A stretch of 64,000 nt of DNA from positions 25,757,730 through 25,821,729 of the forward strand of contig CM046351.1 of assembly GCA_025403435.1 (NCBI GenBank), in the 5' to 3' direction. Of this stretch, positions 1 to 12,646 are shown piece after piece. Within the stretch, counting starts at the first letter, position 1, and each line of letters starts with the position of its first letter. This DNA is from Artocarpus heterophyllus (lineage: Eukaryota; Streptophyta; Magnoliopsida; Rosales; Moraceae). The position numbers were made by a program, and so were the translations under genes. The notes under the pieces were generated by a model that worked only from the letters and a program-made list of their open reading frames with translations, was not told where the DNA came from and searched no databases.

Positions 1-1868
1 GTTTGCAAAAATGGTATTTTGGTATAGAAAAGGTTTGGACAAGGGGTGAATCTGTCTGTGCAGTGGCTGGAAGGTAGTTTTAAAATGGATTTTTACAAAA
101 ATACCCTAAGGATTAAATTGAAAGAAAAAGCTTTCCCTCGGCAGATTTAAAAAACACCCAAAAACACCCCTAAACAGTGAGAATTTGAGAAAAGTTAAAA
201 CACAAAAGTTGTAGATCTCTACGAAACTGTTAGGCAATATGGACGGTTCGTGGAAAATCTCAACTGTTTGTGAGATTTTAATTTTTCAAGAATTTGTTAA
301 AAGTGAAAAAAATGTTAAAATGGCAAAAATGTTATTTTTCAAAATGATTTAACAAATGGTACTTTGAGTAAAAATAGTTCTTATGAAAAATGGGATATTT
401 TGGTTTAAAGAGATAAATTTTAGTCCCGGGGGCAAAATTGTCAAAAAAATTTAGTTTAGGGTTAAACTGTAAAGTTTTACCAAAATGAGATGTAGATATG
501 AAATAAGGAGATCCGAGCCACTAGGGTATTATTTTAAAATTAATATGTGACTATTTTCGTTAAAATAACAAAATCGAGTTTGGATAGGTCAGTAGGCTCA
601 CGGAGGCCAAAATCTTCATTTTTGCCCATATAACCCGAACCGCTTCAAAATGTTTCAAAAAGGGAAAAAGTAATGATTAGAAAGATTCCTGCCCTTCGTT
701 AGAGACGATATGGTAGAGTTAGATAGAAATAAGAAAAACTAGTAGTTTTCAGAGTTGTATATAGTTATGCAACTCAGTTCATTAATTAACGATCACTTTG
801 TGTTGAAACATAGTGAATATTGGTTAATAGCTTTAAAATTGGCCAACAGGATCCTAGAAGTTTAGGATAGAGGAAAATCAAGGTTGAATCACCCGAAGTT
901 CGAATTAAGTAAGTACACATCCCACCTACAATATGAAATCATAGGTATAGAGTGTGACATGTGTATATGTATACCTATGTGTATAACAAGATGTATACCT
1001 GTGTGTATTCTATGATATGAGTATCTATAAGTATGTTGGTGTATACTTGTGCGTATACCAAAAAAAAAGTACATGTGTATGTATTATATGGTATACTTGT
1101 GTGTATGTTAACGTATACCTATAAGTACAAAAGTATGTACCAGTGTATACTATTTCGTACAAGAGTATTTATGTATGGTGTATAACATGCGTTTGTCACT
1201 TCATACATGGTATGTTAATCATAATAATTGGGCTAGTAATTATGTCACTAGAAATTAAGAAAGGTATCGTACCGACTCCTGACTCAAGAGGAGTTCAAGG
1301 ATATAGTATGGTCACGGTGTTACGTAGACCTAAGTGCGCAATGGTATGAACACTTGGGCCCTAGTTAGAGATAAGAAATGTTAATGATAAAGAAGGTTTA
1401 TAAGAAATCATAATTGGTTCATTCATTTTGTTGAATGTGCATGTGGGTTATATGGGACTTATTGGGCGTAAGTTCATTAAGTATTTCATGTTGTAGGTAT
1501 TCCTCCTAAAAGGTCAGAACCAAGTCACTGATGAGCTGCGAAGGGTGATGAGTAATGAGCAGAATGGGTATGGATACCGCCACAGTTACATTTCTGCTAA
1601 TGTATATTTTTAAAATTGTCTTTTTTGAATGTGTTATGTAAAAGCTGAACATATTTAAATATATCAAAACCTCCCTCGAGAATATTTAGCAACAGTATAG
1701 GGAAAGGGAGTGTGTTTATGTAAATATATGTATCTGTTTGCACCTGATGAGTTGCTAAACTTCACATGAATGACTTGTCTTTTAAAAAAAATATATATTT
1801 CTGAGTTTTACACATATACGCAAGTATGAAAAAGTCTTTCACAGCCTACAAAAAGGCGGGTTGTGACA
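1..1868 (+). mobile_element. Probable 3' part of a large LTR, cut by the window edge
   Basis: There is no sustained coding frame. The stretch ends in GGGTTGTGACA at 1858-1868, which resembles the right end of long plant Ty3/Gypsy LTRs. A segment at 1490-1580 around TGTAGGTATTCCTCC resembles the transcribed part of such LTRs. The left end is outside the window, so no target duplication can be tested. The assignment is by style rather than by a matching copy in this window. Confidence 0.35.
940..1170. repeat. Degenerate minisatellite of GTATACCTGTGTGTAT-like units
   Basis: Units such as GTATACCTATGTGTAT, GTATACCTGTGTGTAT, GTATACTTGTGCGTAT and GTATACTTGTGTGTAT recur with irregular spacing. The stretch alternates purine and pyrimidine heavily. 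No gene is seen here; short frames through it are repeat translations. Confidence 0.6.
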
Positions 1869-3400
1869 TCTATGGTTGGGTAAGAGGGGAGAGATGAGGA
1901 GAGTGATTTGTGCGGTTTCTAAATTAAGGTGGTCTAGTCATTATATTATTTAGTAAATGTGTATTGACTTATTTACTGACCCATCTTGAAGTTTAGCCTA
2001 TTAATTTTTATTCCCCTATTTGTTTGGCCTATTTTCCTCATTCTCTCTAAACATTAATTTGCAAAATTTAACCTAGATAAATAAAAGAGCTCAATCCATA
2101 TTTCCTAAATAATATAATGACTAAACAACCTTAGAAAACCTTAACAAACCTCTCTATTCATCTCTCCTTTTCTCTTATTCCTCCAATCTCACCCAGCCAC
2201 ATATCTATTTCGCTCTTTCAATATTCCTCGTTGGAATCGCACCCATCATTGTTGAAGTCACTCGAGGTCCACAGAATCGTACAAGGAGCAGGCGTTGAAG
2301 TCACACAAGGTCACCAAAGTTACGACGAGCAGTGTCACTACCGGAGTCGTGGGGAGCAGGTGTCAGAGTCATGCGAAGATCGGCATTGTTGCCAACATTG
2401 TCCCTAGAGCGGTTGGAGAAAACCCCAACATCGAAGAGAGACAAGGAGGAAAGAGGGGAGAGGAGAAAGAAAATATTTGTTAGGCTTTTTTAAGAGAGAC
2501 GAAGAAAATGAGGTATTTTTTAAATTTTGCATAAGAGTAAATATCAATCTACAAAAGTTTAGCCTATTTATTAAAGTTATCAAAATTATGACCTAATATA
2601 TTTCATGCTATATTATTTTGGCTTTTTTGATACAATGTCCCAAATTAGAATTGTATTAAAAATTAATAGGCCAAGTTTTAAAAAAAAAGTTAGTGAACAG
2701 GTCATCTACGTATAAATCCTAATTTATACTACAAATTCCAAAATTGTCCTTATTGTTAAAACTTGACATGAAATTCCCATGTCCTCCCTTTTTAATGAAA
2801 AAAATAAAATAAAACTCTTTCTTCACGAGCAGAAATCTCTCATGTTTGCTGTTCACCACATTGTTACTCGGCCTTGTAACTACTACAATCATTAGAAGGA
2901 GGATCAACTCAGGTCTCCATTTTGGGTCATGAGTAGATCTACGAGGAGTGTCGACAAACTTGCATAGGACAGCAGAGGTCATTCACGATCTTTCCCATGA
3001 CTATCTTCATTTGGGATCCCATCGCCGTGAGATGCCCTTCACTAGAGAAATATTGAATCAGAAAGACAGTGGTCGTTGCGAGGATTTTGGCGGTAGAAGG
3101 GTAGATTGCATCTCATTCCAAATCACGTCGCTATAGTTGGTGTCAAAGGGAGCACGTTCGAAGAAAAAGAGGAAAGATGAAAATTTAACTTTTTTTTCTT
3201 TTCTTTTTTTTTTTTTTTTTTTGGAGGGAAAATGAAAAGATAAAATTGAAAAACAAAAAATTTAAAAATAAATATGGCCTATTAATTTTTAATCTTTGTA
3301 TGCTTGCTATTTATTTCTAATGGTTTTATTAAGTAGTTTATCAACTGCAATTTTCCTATATCTCATTAGCACTTTTTTTAAATTTTTTTAAGAAAATCTA
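1869..3400. other. Intergenic, no gene recognised
   Basis: AT-rich sequence with two moderately GC-rich islands at 2220-2470 and 2820-3170. Short frames there (2295-2483 +, 2948-3136 +) have no recognisable domain. A poly-T run lies at 3186-3222. The phrase 'cctattaattttta' recurs near 1998 and 3280, suggesting old repeat DNA. Confidence 0.4.
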
Positions 3401-3729
3401 AATTATAAAACAAATGTAAAGAACTAAATTGCAAAGCATGAAATAGAGAGATATAAGAGAAATAGAGAGAAACAATTTTACTATTCATCATCTCATATTA
3501 TTTACAAATACAAGGTCTCAAAAGCTACATATATAGGCAAGAATCAAAATGTAGGAGAAGCTAAAAGTCAAGAGTTACAATAACAAAATAATACTAATAA
3601 AGTGGTAATTGAGAGGTTATGAAGGTTATGAAATACTAGCACTAATGATCATTAAGGCAGAAACAATGCAATTTATGAGTGTGTTAGAAATATGAATATC
3701 CAAACTAATAAACTAATTTATTCATAACA
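3401..3729 (-). repeat. LTR copy 1 of the small element
   Basis: About 85-90% identical by eye to 5576-5903, from ATAAAACAAATGTAAAG to TTATTCATAACA. The left TGTTAT terminus is mutated to AATTAT here, while the right end ATAACA is intact. Confidence 0.75.
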
Positions 3730-5575
3730 CTCCCCTTGGATGTTCATCATTTAAGAATATATGCCTCATTAAAAACCTTACTAGGAAAAACCCTATAGGA
3801 AAAAACCCTAGAGAAGGAAAAAAGAGTACATTATTCTCTTAAAATTTGACTTAAAACTGCTTCGTTAAAAACCTTACTAGGAAAACCAGATAGGACAAAA
3901 CCTATGCAAAGGAAAAAAGAGTATAGTAGCCAATAGCCTCCCTCTCATCAACATGTCTTCTTTAACAAAATCATATACAAAGATCTTTGAATCGAACAAA
4001 TTCGATGAATGCTGTCCTTTAGGAGCTCATGCATAAAAAAAAAAAAAAAAAACTGTTTAGAAGCACATTTTATTATGTCTCCTTAATTTGGATGATAAAT
4101 GTTACATTCTTCGCATATAAAACTATTGGATTTCCTTTGCTAAATAAAATGTAACATATTGTTTGGATATATTGGAATATAAATCTCAACACTATAATGC
4201 ACATAAGATAACTATCTCATAAATTGCCAACATTTCAACAGGATTTAAAGATGCAACAACAATAATTTGCCTTATAAATTGCCAAGATATAGTAAAACCA
4301 TTATATTTAAACAAGTAGCATGTGTATAATCATGCTTTTATATAGATTGAAAAATATTCATCCAATCAATTTTAAAATCCATATCAGATGTTTCACAATG
4401 AAAACGAAATACTTGTTTAACATTTTTTCAATATCTTTGAGAACTATATCTTGCTAGTACAATAGCAAAGATTGTTGAGTGAGAACTTACGTCATTAGTA
4501 AATACATTATCGCAGTAATAGTATTATTTGGACCAAAAATTTCTTCAATATCACCTAATGATAATTTTTTCACTTTAAGAGATCAAGAACATCCTTATTT
4601 AAGGGATCAAACAACTATTGGAGAACACATTGATGGTGTTAGAAGGTGAACATTAATAATAATAATAAGTCAATGTTCAACACTTTAGAATGTGCCTCAT
4701 TACAGCATTACTAGATAAAACTCCATGGGACAAAAATTCTAGTGAAAGAAAAAAAGTATATCATTCTTATTATACGCCATAAATTGCCTCATTAAAAACC
4801 TCATTAGGAAACCCTTGATCAAGAGAAAAAGAGTACAATGCATATTCGTGTTTCCCTTGTATTGCTATCATGGTTCTATTAATAACAATTGATTTAATAG
4901 AAAATGATTAAGTCGATGCATACTATTGTAAACAAATTCAAAATATTTGCAATCGACTATCTAAACTTGTTATCTTTAGTATTTTTGCTAATATTTTAAC
5001 TATCGCTCTTTAGGAACTCATTTGTCATAAAGAATTTTATGAAAGTATTGACTATTTTTATGGGTATACGTAAACGAATCTTTCATATTTATTTTTTAAT
5101 TGGTAGAACCATGGTGCAACAATTATTTGCACATAAGCTCATCCCCAAGTGAGTATAGAATATTGTGCACCTTAAAGCTAAATACTTGCCATTCTACTTA
5201 ATTATTTAAATAATATTTTATATTATAATATACTAAATTAAATACTGAGATGCTATACAAAACACTATATAAAAATTCAAGACTTTGAATTATTTTGGTA
5301 TATCCTCAAAATATATAATAAAGTCATAAGATAACAAATTGTCATTTAGAGACCTCAATCCAAGCTATTAAATTAGTAGTTGGAGAAGTAATTCAACCAC
5401 TTTCTTTCTTATATTAATTAACAATTTTATACTGCATTACAATGCTCAATCAATCAATCTGTGTGAGGATTAATAATATTCAACTGCAAATTCCCTCCCC
5501 CTAACGGTAGGAATATTTTTCCAAATGATATTTACTTGTAAGGATTTTCAAAATGCATATGTTCAAACCTACTTA

Positions 5576-5903
5576 TGTTATAAAACAAATGTAAAGAACT
5601 AAATTACAAAGCATAAAATAGAGAGACACAAGAGAAATAAAGAGAAACAATCTTATTATTCATTATCTCGTATTATGTACAAATACAAGCTCTTAAAAGC
5701 CATATTTATAGGTAAGAATCGTAATCTAAGAGCAGCCAAAAGTCAAGAGTTATAACAATGAAATAATACTAATAGAGTGGTAATTGGGAAGTTATAAAAG
5801 TTATAAAATACCAACACTAATAGTCATTAAGGTGGACATATATAATTTACGAGGGTGTTAGGAATATAAACATCCAAACTAGTAAACTAATTTATTCATA
5901 ACA
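5576..5903 (-). repeat. LTR copy 2 of the small element
   Basis: Begins TGTTATAAAAC and ends TTCATAACA, giving the expected TG...CA ends with short inverted TGTTAT/ATAACA termini. It is followed by CTCCCCTTGAATG, the same junction that follows copy 1, rather than by unique flanking DNA. Confidence 0.75.
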
Positions 5904-5990
5904 CTCCCCTTGAATGTTCATAAAACGTTTATTTGTCATTTTTATTAAATTATTTGCTAATATCTTTCATTTCTTCAACCATGATAAAAA

Positions 5991-6839
5991 AAATACTGCC
6001 CTCTTCCCCAAAAATGAGAAATAATTTTACCAGTGAGAATACTGTTGCCATCATCATCATCATCATCGAGAAATTATGAAAGGAAAATCATTGATGTATT
6101 GTCTAATTTGTATTCTAACTCTCTATATTGGTTTCTTCCAAAAATAGACTTGTTATCGTAACATGGCACATCATTTATCTCTTACAGCTTGTTTCCTAAT
6201 GAAGTATAAAATCCTCTACAATTGGGACTTCATTGTTGCTCAAGACCATCCTTTCGTTCACCCAATCATGAAAGTTATCTTCCATTTATAGCCTACTTTT
6301 TTGCTTGTACAAGGAACTACATACACACCAAGAAATATTCATCGTGAGGTAATTTCAAATTAGATGAACCTCAACTGATGTACAATTTATAACTTCATTA
6401 TGTTCTGCGTCTGTTTTCATTAGGCAATAACAAAGTAGGGAGCCCAAAAAATAAATATCTGAGGACTTGGCATCTCACTTGGCCTACGACTAGAATACCT
6501 GGTCCCATTGGCGTCACAGAAAAAATATCACTTTCTTTTCATTTAGGGACACAAACTCAAAAAGCAAGAATCGTGTAAAATCTTTTACAATCAAAAAGAA
6601 AAAAGAAAAAAAAAATCTCCCCAAGTTTCTCTCTCATCATCCGCACTCCACCTCTCACTCTCTCTTGTGGCACTTTTGTGTAATCCAAATTAACCAATCA
6701 GAACTAAGGAAACTCCATCAAGAATGACCCAGATAGGATAGATAACTCCACTGCCTAATCATTTGGCCCAAAACCAAAACTCAACCTTAAAAATAACTAC
6801 ACAGACCATTTAATTCAATTCCAAGGCTACCCATTTTGC
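5991..6839. other. CHLH upstream intergenic region
   Basis: No gene. A short (ATC)n run lies at 6049-6067, and AT-rich DNA of no recognised type continues to 6600. CT-rich sequence at 6615-6665 and a GATA-type box (GGATAGATAAC) near 6736 could belong to the distal CHLH promoter. Confidence 0.4.
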
Positions 6840-6845
6840 CACGTG
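6840..6845. promoter_or_regulatory. G-box in the CHLH promoter
   Basis: CACGTG in the context GCCACGTGTCC, 106 bp upstream of a TATA box and 323 bp upstream of the CHLH start codon. G-boxes bind bZIP (HY5) and bHLH (PIF) factors, and CHLH is a known light-regulated gene. That this copy is used is inference from position. Confidence 0.55.
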
Positions 6846-6950
6846 TCCCTAGTCACACCACTAAAACCCCAAAAAAATGAAAAATAAAAAATAAAAAACC
6901 AACTGTTTCTCTCTCGCCAAGTGGCCTCATCCTCCACAGTCCACACAAAA

Positions 6951-6957
6951 TATAAAA
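6951..6957 (+). promoter_or_regulatory. TATA box of CHLH
   Basis: TATAAAA in the context AAAATATAAAACAACAAAAC, 217 bp upstream of the CHLH ATG. It would place transcription start near 6980-6990 and give a 5' leader of about 180 nt. The leader is CT-rich just before the ATG (7065-7095). Confidence 0.55.
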
Positions 6958-7167
6958 CAACAAAACAGAGAGAACCCAAGAAAGAAAGGATGAAGAAAGA
7001 AAAAAACTGATACAAAAACAGGGTTAAAGGAGGAAGGAAACCAATTCTTTAACTTTCCATACAATCTCCTCATATTTCTCTCCCTCTCCTCAATTTTTGC
7101 AAACAGAGGAGTTAATAATATTATTATTCTTATTATTTATTTGTTTTTTTCCTTTTCTTGATCATCC

Positions 7168-10100
7168 ATGGCTTCTTTACTATCTTCATCATTCACACTA
7201 CCAAGTTCAAAGGACCACCTTTCTTCACTCTCCCAAAAACACTTTTTTCTTCACTCTTTTCTTCCCAAAAAAACCACCCCAACAAGCTCAAAATCCTTCC
7301 TCAAAGTCAAATGCGCGGCGTTTGGAAACGGGCTCTTCACACAAACCACCCCAGAAGTTCGTCGTATTGTCCCAGAGAACACCCAAGGACTGCCCCAAGT
7401 CAAGATCATCTATGTCGTTTTGGAGGCTCAATACCAGTCAGCACTAAGCTCAGCCGTCAAGTCCTTAAACGACAACAAAATGTACGCTTCGTTTGAAGTC
7501 GTTGGTTACCTTGTTGAGGAGCTTCGTGACGAGTCAACTTACAAAACCTTCTGTAAAGACCTTGAGGATGCCAATATCTTTATTGGGTCGTTGATTTTTG
7601 TTGAGGAGCTTGCTTTGAAGGTGAAATCTGCTGTAGAGAAAGAAAGGGACAGGCTTGATGCTGTCCTTGTTTTCCCTTCAATGCCTGAGGTAATGAGGCT
7701 CAACAAGCTTGGCTCTTTTAGCATGTCTCAGTTGGGACAGTCAAAAAGTCCCCTTTTTCAGCTCTTCAAGAAGAAGAAATCTTCGGCCGGTTTCGCAGAT
7801 AGCATGTTGAAATTGGTTAGGACTTTGCCAAAGGTTTTGAAGTACTTGCCTAGTGACAAGGCTCAAGATGCAAGGCTTTATATATTGAGTCTTCAGTTTT
7901 GGCTTGGTGGGTCCCCTGATAATCTTCAGAATTTCTTGAAGATGATTTCCGGGTCTTATGTTCGGGCTCTTAAGGGGACTAAGATTGAGTATTCGGACCC
8001 GGTTTTGTACTTGGATACCGGAGTTTGGCACCCTTTGGCTCCTTGTATGTATGATGATGTGAAGGAGTATTTGAATTGGTATGGAACTAGGAAGGATGTG
8101 AATGAGAAGGTTAAGGGTCCGAATGCACCGGTTATTGGGCTTATATTGCAGAGGAGTCACATTGTTACTGGGGATGATGGTCACTATGTGGCAGTGATTA
8201 TGGAGTTGGAGGCTAGAGGGGCTAAGGTGATACCAATTTTTGCCGGAGGGTTGGACTTTTCGGGGCCGGTGGAGAAGTTCCTGATTGATCCCATTAGCAA
8301 GAGGCCTTTCGTGAACTCGGTGGTGTCGCTCACTGGTTTTGCACTTGTAGGTGGGCCGGCTAGGCAGGACCACCCAAGGGCTGTTGAGGCCTTGAGGAAG
8401 CTTGATGTTCCTTACATTGTTGCATTGCCTTTGGTGTTCCAGACAACTGAGGAGTGGCTTAACAGCACTTTGGGTCTGCACCCAATTCAGGTTGCTTTGC
8501 AGGTGGCTCTTCCTGAGCTGGATGGAGGTATGGAGCCCATTGTTTTCGCCGGACGGGATCCTAGAACAGGCAAGTCAGGCCTCTCTTTTCATTTTTTAGA
8601 CCTTTTTGTTGTTGTTGTTGTCTATAAATTTCTTTATTACTTTACAACGTTGTTAAAAGTAGTCTTACAATAGCAGTTTATAATGACTATCAAAAGGAAA
8701 TATCACAGAACCTTGGCTTTGCAAATGAAAGGATTTTATTGAAAAATTTGATATGTTTAATTTGTGGTTTCATTAGTACTAGCTGTTCATAATGACTTGT
8801 GAAAGGAATTATTAGAAAAACTTGGGCTTGTGAATTTATGAGAAACTGCCTTTCAATGCTGTTACCAAATGAAATGAGTTAAAAACTTTGAACTTTATTC
8901 ATTGCTTATAAAGTTACATTTTTTCAATTACATATATAATATTGATCAGTCATGGTTTTAACGATTAACTAATACTGTACTTATGATTGCAGGGAAAGCA
9001 CATGCTCTTCACAAAAGGGTGGAGCAGCTCTGCACCAGGGCAATCAGATGGGCTGAACTGAAAAGGAAATCAAAGGTATTCTTTTTTTTTTTTTTTTTTT
9101 TAATGTTCACCCCTTATATTTTTGTTTAACTTAAATTCATTATTGTCTCTTTTCATTTTAATCTACTTTTTCATGGTCATCCTTATCATGTCGTTTCTGA
9201 GAGTCATAAAACTAAAATGCAAAAAGTTCTAGCCTCACAGACCATCCCTAGCTAATAATTACATACGGAGCTTGTTATTAGATAGAAACTAATGTGGAAT
9301 TCTGTAGTTTACACTGTTATTTCCCCTTACAGTAAAGAAATCTTCACCATGTTCCAAAACCACACTTTTCCCTCTAAGATTTTGTCAAGGGATTTGCATA
9401 TGAAAACATTGATTTCATGGTTATTTGTAGGCTTTCTAGGAACGAATTCTGGTTAAAAAGAGTTCACTTTTACCCAATGTCCTCGGCTGCTAGTTATTCA
9501 CTTGCTGATATACTTCACTTTCTTTCATCTGCCATGGAATTTGAAGCCTCAATTTTCAAATCATATATAAGATCTTCTTTATCTTGTATACGCCACCAAA
9601 CATATTGAATACGAAGTGACGTCTTTTATGTGCTCTAAAAATTTCTAATGCAGGCAGAGAAGAGGCTAGCAATCACTGTGTTCAGCTTTCCTCCAGACAA
9701 AGGAAATGTCGGAACAGCAGCCTATCTTAACGTCTTCTCCTCCATATTCTCAGTTCTCAAAGACCTTCAAAAAGACGGTTACAATGTCGAGGGTCTTCCA
9801 GAGACTTCAGAAGCCCTAATTGAAGATGTAATCCATGACAAAGAAGCTCAATTCAGCAGTCCCAACCTGAATGTTGCTTACAAAATGGGAGTCCGTGAAT
9901 ACCAAAAACTAACTCCATTTGCCACAGCGTTGGAAGAGAACTGGGGGAAGCCTCCCGGAAACTTGAACTCTGATGGTGAGAACCTCTTGGTTTATGGCAA
10001 GCAGTATGGTAATGTCTTCATTGGAGTTCAGCCCACATTTGGTTACGAGGGTGATCCAATGAGATTACTCTTCTCCAAATCAGCTAGTCCACACCACGGA

Positions 10101-12646
10101 TTTGCAGCATACTATTCGTTCGTCGAGAAGATTTTCAAGGCTGATACGGTTCTTCATTTTGGTACTCATGGCTCACTTGAATTCATGCCTGGAAAACAAG
10201 TGGGCATGAGTGATGTCTGTTACCCCGACAGTCTAATTGGGAACATTCCCAATGTCTATTACTATGCTGCTAACAACCCGTCCGAAGCTACCATTGCCAA
10301 ACGCCGCAGCTACGCTAACACCATCAGTTACCTGACCCCTCCAGCAGAAAATGCAGGTCTATACAAGGGTCTCAAGCAGTTGAGTGAGCTCATCTCCTCA
10401 TACCAATCGCTTAAAGACACGGGTCGGGGGCCACAGATTGTGAGCTCAATCATCAGCACAGCCAGGCAATGCAATCTCGACAAGGATGTGGAACTACCTG
10501 ATGAGGGTCAGGAAATCCAGGCGAAAGAACGAGATCTTGTGGTTGGAAAGGTGTATTCGAAGATCATGGAGATCGAGTCCCGTCTTCTGCCTTGTGGCCT
10601 GCACGTCATTGGTGAGCCTCCATCCGCAATGGAAGCAGTGGCAACCCTGGTCAACATTGCTGCTCTGGATCGTCCTGAAGACGGGATTTTATCACTCCCA
10701 GGTATATTGGCGAAGACAGTGGGAAGAGACATAGAAGAAGTGTACAGGGGAAGTGACAAGGGAATTCTGAAGGATGTAGAGCTTTTAAGGCAAATAACCG
10801 AGGCGTCACGTGGTGCAATCTCAGCATTTGTGGAACGCACAACAAACAAGAAGGGCCAAGTCGTTGATGTAGCTGATAAGCTCACGTCGATCCTTGGCTT
10901 TGGTATTAACGAACCTTGGGTTGAATACTTAGCAAGCACCAAATTCTACCGCGCAGATAGGGACCAGCTGAGAACATTGTTTGAATTCTTGGGAGAGTGT
11001 TTGAAGCTTGTTGTGGCTGACAATGAATTAGGAAGCTTGAAGCAAGCACTCGAGGGGAAATACGTGGAGCCAGGGCCTGGTGGCGACCCGATCAGAAACC
11101 CAAAAGTTTTGCCAACGGGGAAGAACATCCACGCACTTGACCCACAAGCTATTCCTACAGCGGCTGCTATGCAGAGTGCAAAGATTGTTGTGGACAGGCT
11201 AGTTGAGAGGCAGAAGATTGACAATGGCGGAGAGTATCCCGAGACAGTTGCACTCGTTTTGTGGGGAACTGACAACATAAAGACTTATGGTGAGTCCTTG
11301 GCTCAGGTTCTGTGGATGATCGGTGTGCGACCGGTTGCTGATACTTTTGGTCGAGTCAACCGGGTGGAACCTGTAAGTCTTGAAGAGCTCGGAAGGCCTA
11401 GGATTGATGTCGTTGTTAACTGCTCGGGAGTGTTCAGAGATCTCTTTATCAACCAGGTACCATTCTTTGGGCTTCCCTTCTTATGTATTTGTCAAATTCT
11501 GTTCTCGAATATTTACTCATTAGGCATATCTCCTTACTTTCTGCTGCCTTTGAACTTACCAATGATGGTTTCTTATCTATTGTTTGTAGATGAATCTCCT
11601 TGATCGGGCAGTGAAGATGGTGGCTGAACTAGATGAGCCAGCCGAAATGAACTATGTCAGGAAACATGCATTGGAACAAGCAGAAGCCCTAGGAATTGGA
11701 GTTAGAGCAGCAGCCACTCGGGTGTTCTCGAATGCCTCGGGATCTTACTCTTCCAACGTCAACCTCGCTGTGGAGAACTCCTCGTGGAACGATGAGAAGC
11801 AACTGCAGGACATGTACTTGAGCAGGAAGTCCTTTGCTTTCGATTGTGATGCCCCCGGTGCAGGCATGACTGAGAAAAGAAAAGTTTTTGAGATGGCCTT
11901 GAGCACAGCGGATGCAACGTTCCAAAACCTCGACTCCTCAGAAATCTCACTCACCGATGTTAGCCACTACTTTGACTCAGACCCCACCAATTTGGTGCAG
12001 AACCTAAGAAAGGATGGAAAGAAACCAAGTGCATACATAGCTGACACCACCACAGCCAATGCACAGGTTTGAATCCCCGCACCATTGTTGATCTTATGCG
12101 AAGAAAACTAGTTCCACATTTGATTTTTCTCCCCAAAACTTTCCTAAAATTTCAGTTGTGCCGCCATTTCCTAAGAAAAACTATAATTGCTCTGCAAAAA
12201 AAATTTCCTGGCTCTGGCATTGTAACTGTTATTCATTATGCAACGGCTGATGACTTTATGAAATGCAGGTCCGAACACTTGCCGAGACAGTCAGGCTTGA
12301 CGCGCGCACCAAACTGTTGAACCCCAAGTGGTATGAAGGAATGATGTCGAGCGGTTACGAGGGTGTTCGGGAGATTGAGAAGCGACTTACCAACACAGTG
12401 GGATGGAGTGCAACTTCTGGTCAAGTGGACAACTGGGTCTATGAAGAGGCCAACACAACGTTCATTCAAGATGAACAGATGTTGAACAGGCTGATGGGCA
12501 CCAACCCCAACTCCTTCAGGAAGTTGGTGCAGACATTCTTGGAGGCCAATGGGCGTGGCTACTGGGAGACTTCACAAGAGAACATTGAACGGTTGAGGCA
12601 GTTGTACTCGGAAGTTGAGGACAAAATCGAGGGAATCGACCGGTAA
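7168..12646 (+). CDS. CHLH: Magnesium chelatase subunit H, plastidial (CHLH/GUN5), five exons
   Basis: The large porphyrin-binding subunit of Mg-chelatase. With CHLD and CHLI it inserts Mg2+ into protoporphyrin IX, the first committed step of chlorophyll synthesis. It acts in the plastid stroma and envelope and also affects plastid-to-nucleus signalling (GUN5). Exons: 7168-8569, 8993-9075, 9654-11456, 11590-12066, 12269-12646 (TAA). They total 4143 nt, giving 1380 residues against about 1380 in other land plants. Start MASLLSSSF opens a Ser/Thr-rich transit peptide of roughly 50 residues. The CobN/Mg-chelatase motif [14 protein letters not shown] is at about residue 663, and the protein ends [10 protein letters not shown] as in the family. 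All exon phases join cleanly. Intron 1 uses a GC-AG pair; the others are GT-AG. No frameshift or internal stop is seen, so the gene looks functional. Confidence 0.98.
8570..8992 (+). other. CHLH: CHLH intron 1, non-canonical GC-AG type
   Basis: The donor reads CAG|GCAAGT, the classic strong GC donor, and the acceptor reads TTGCAG|GGAAAG. Joining 8569 to 8993 gives the conserved [17 protein letters not shown]. The nearest GT donor (8574-8575) would shift the frame. Confidence 0.9.

Larger units (their letters stand above)
3401..5990 (-). mobile_element. Small non-autonomous LTR element with an extra internal stub
   Basis: Two direct repeats of about 329 bp (3401-3729 and 5576-5903) flank a non-coding interior of 1846 bp. 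The interior repeats the phrase 'cattaaaaaccttactaggaaaa' in diverged form near 3770, 3865, 4700 and 4790. Read on the minus strand, both LTR copies are preceded by the purine-rich tract CAAGGGGAG, which suits a polypurine tract and favours minus orientation. The second LTR is also followed by this tract and interior-like sequence (5904 to about 5990), so the locus is LTR-interior-LTR-partial interior. No gag or pol is visible, as expected for a TRIM or other non-autonomous element. Confidence 0.65.

Noticed and set aside
7741..8481. A 246-codon minus-strand frame
   Set aside because: It is antisense to CHLH exon 1, which is conserved end to end; the frame has no domain of its own.
8573..8992. 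GT donor at 8574-8575 for CHLH intron 1
   Set aside because: Joining there to 8993 or to the later AG breaks the conserved reading after DPRTG; the GC donor at 8570 restores it.
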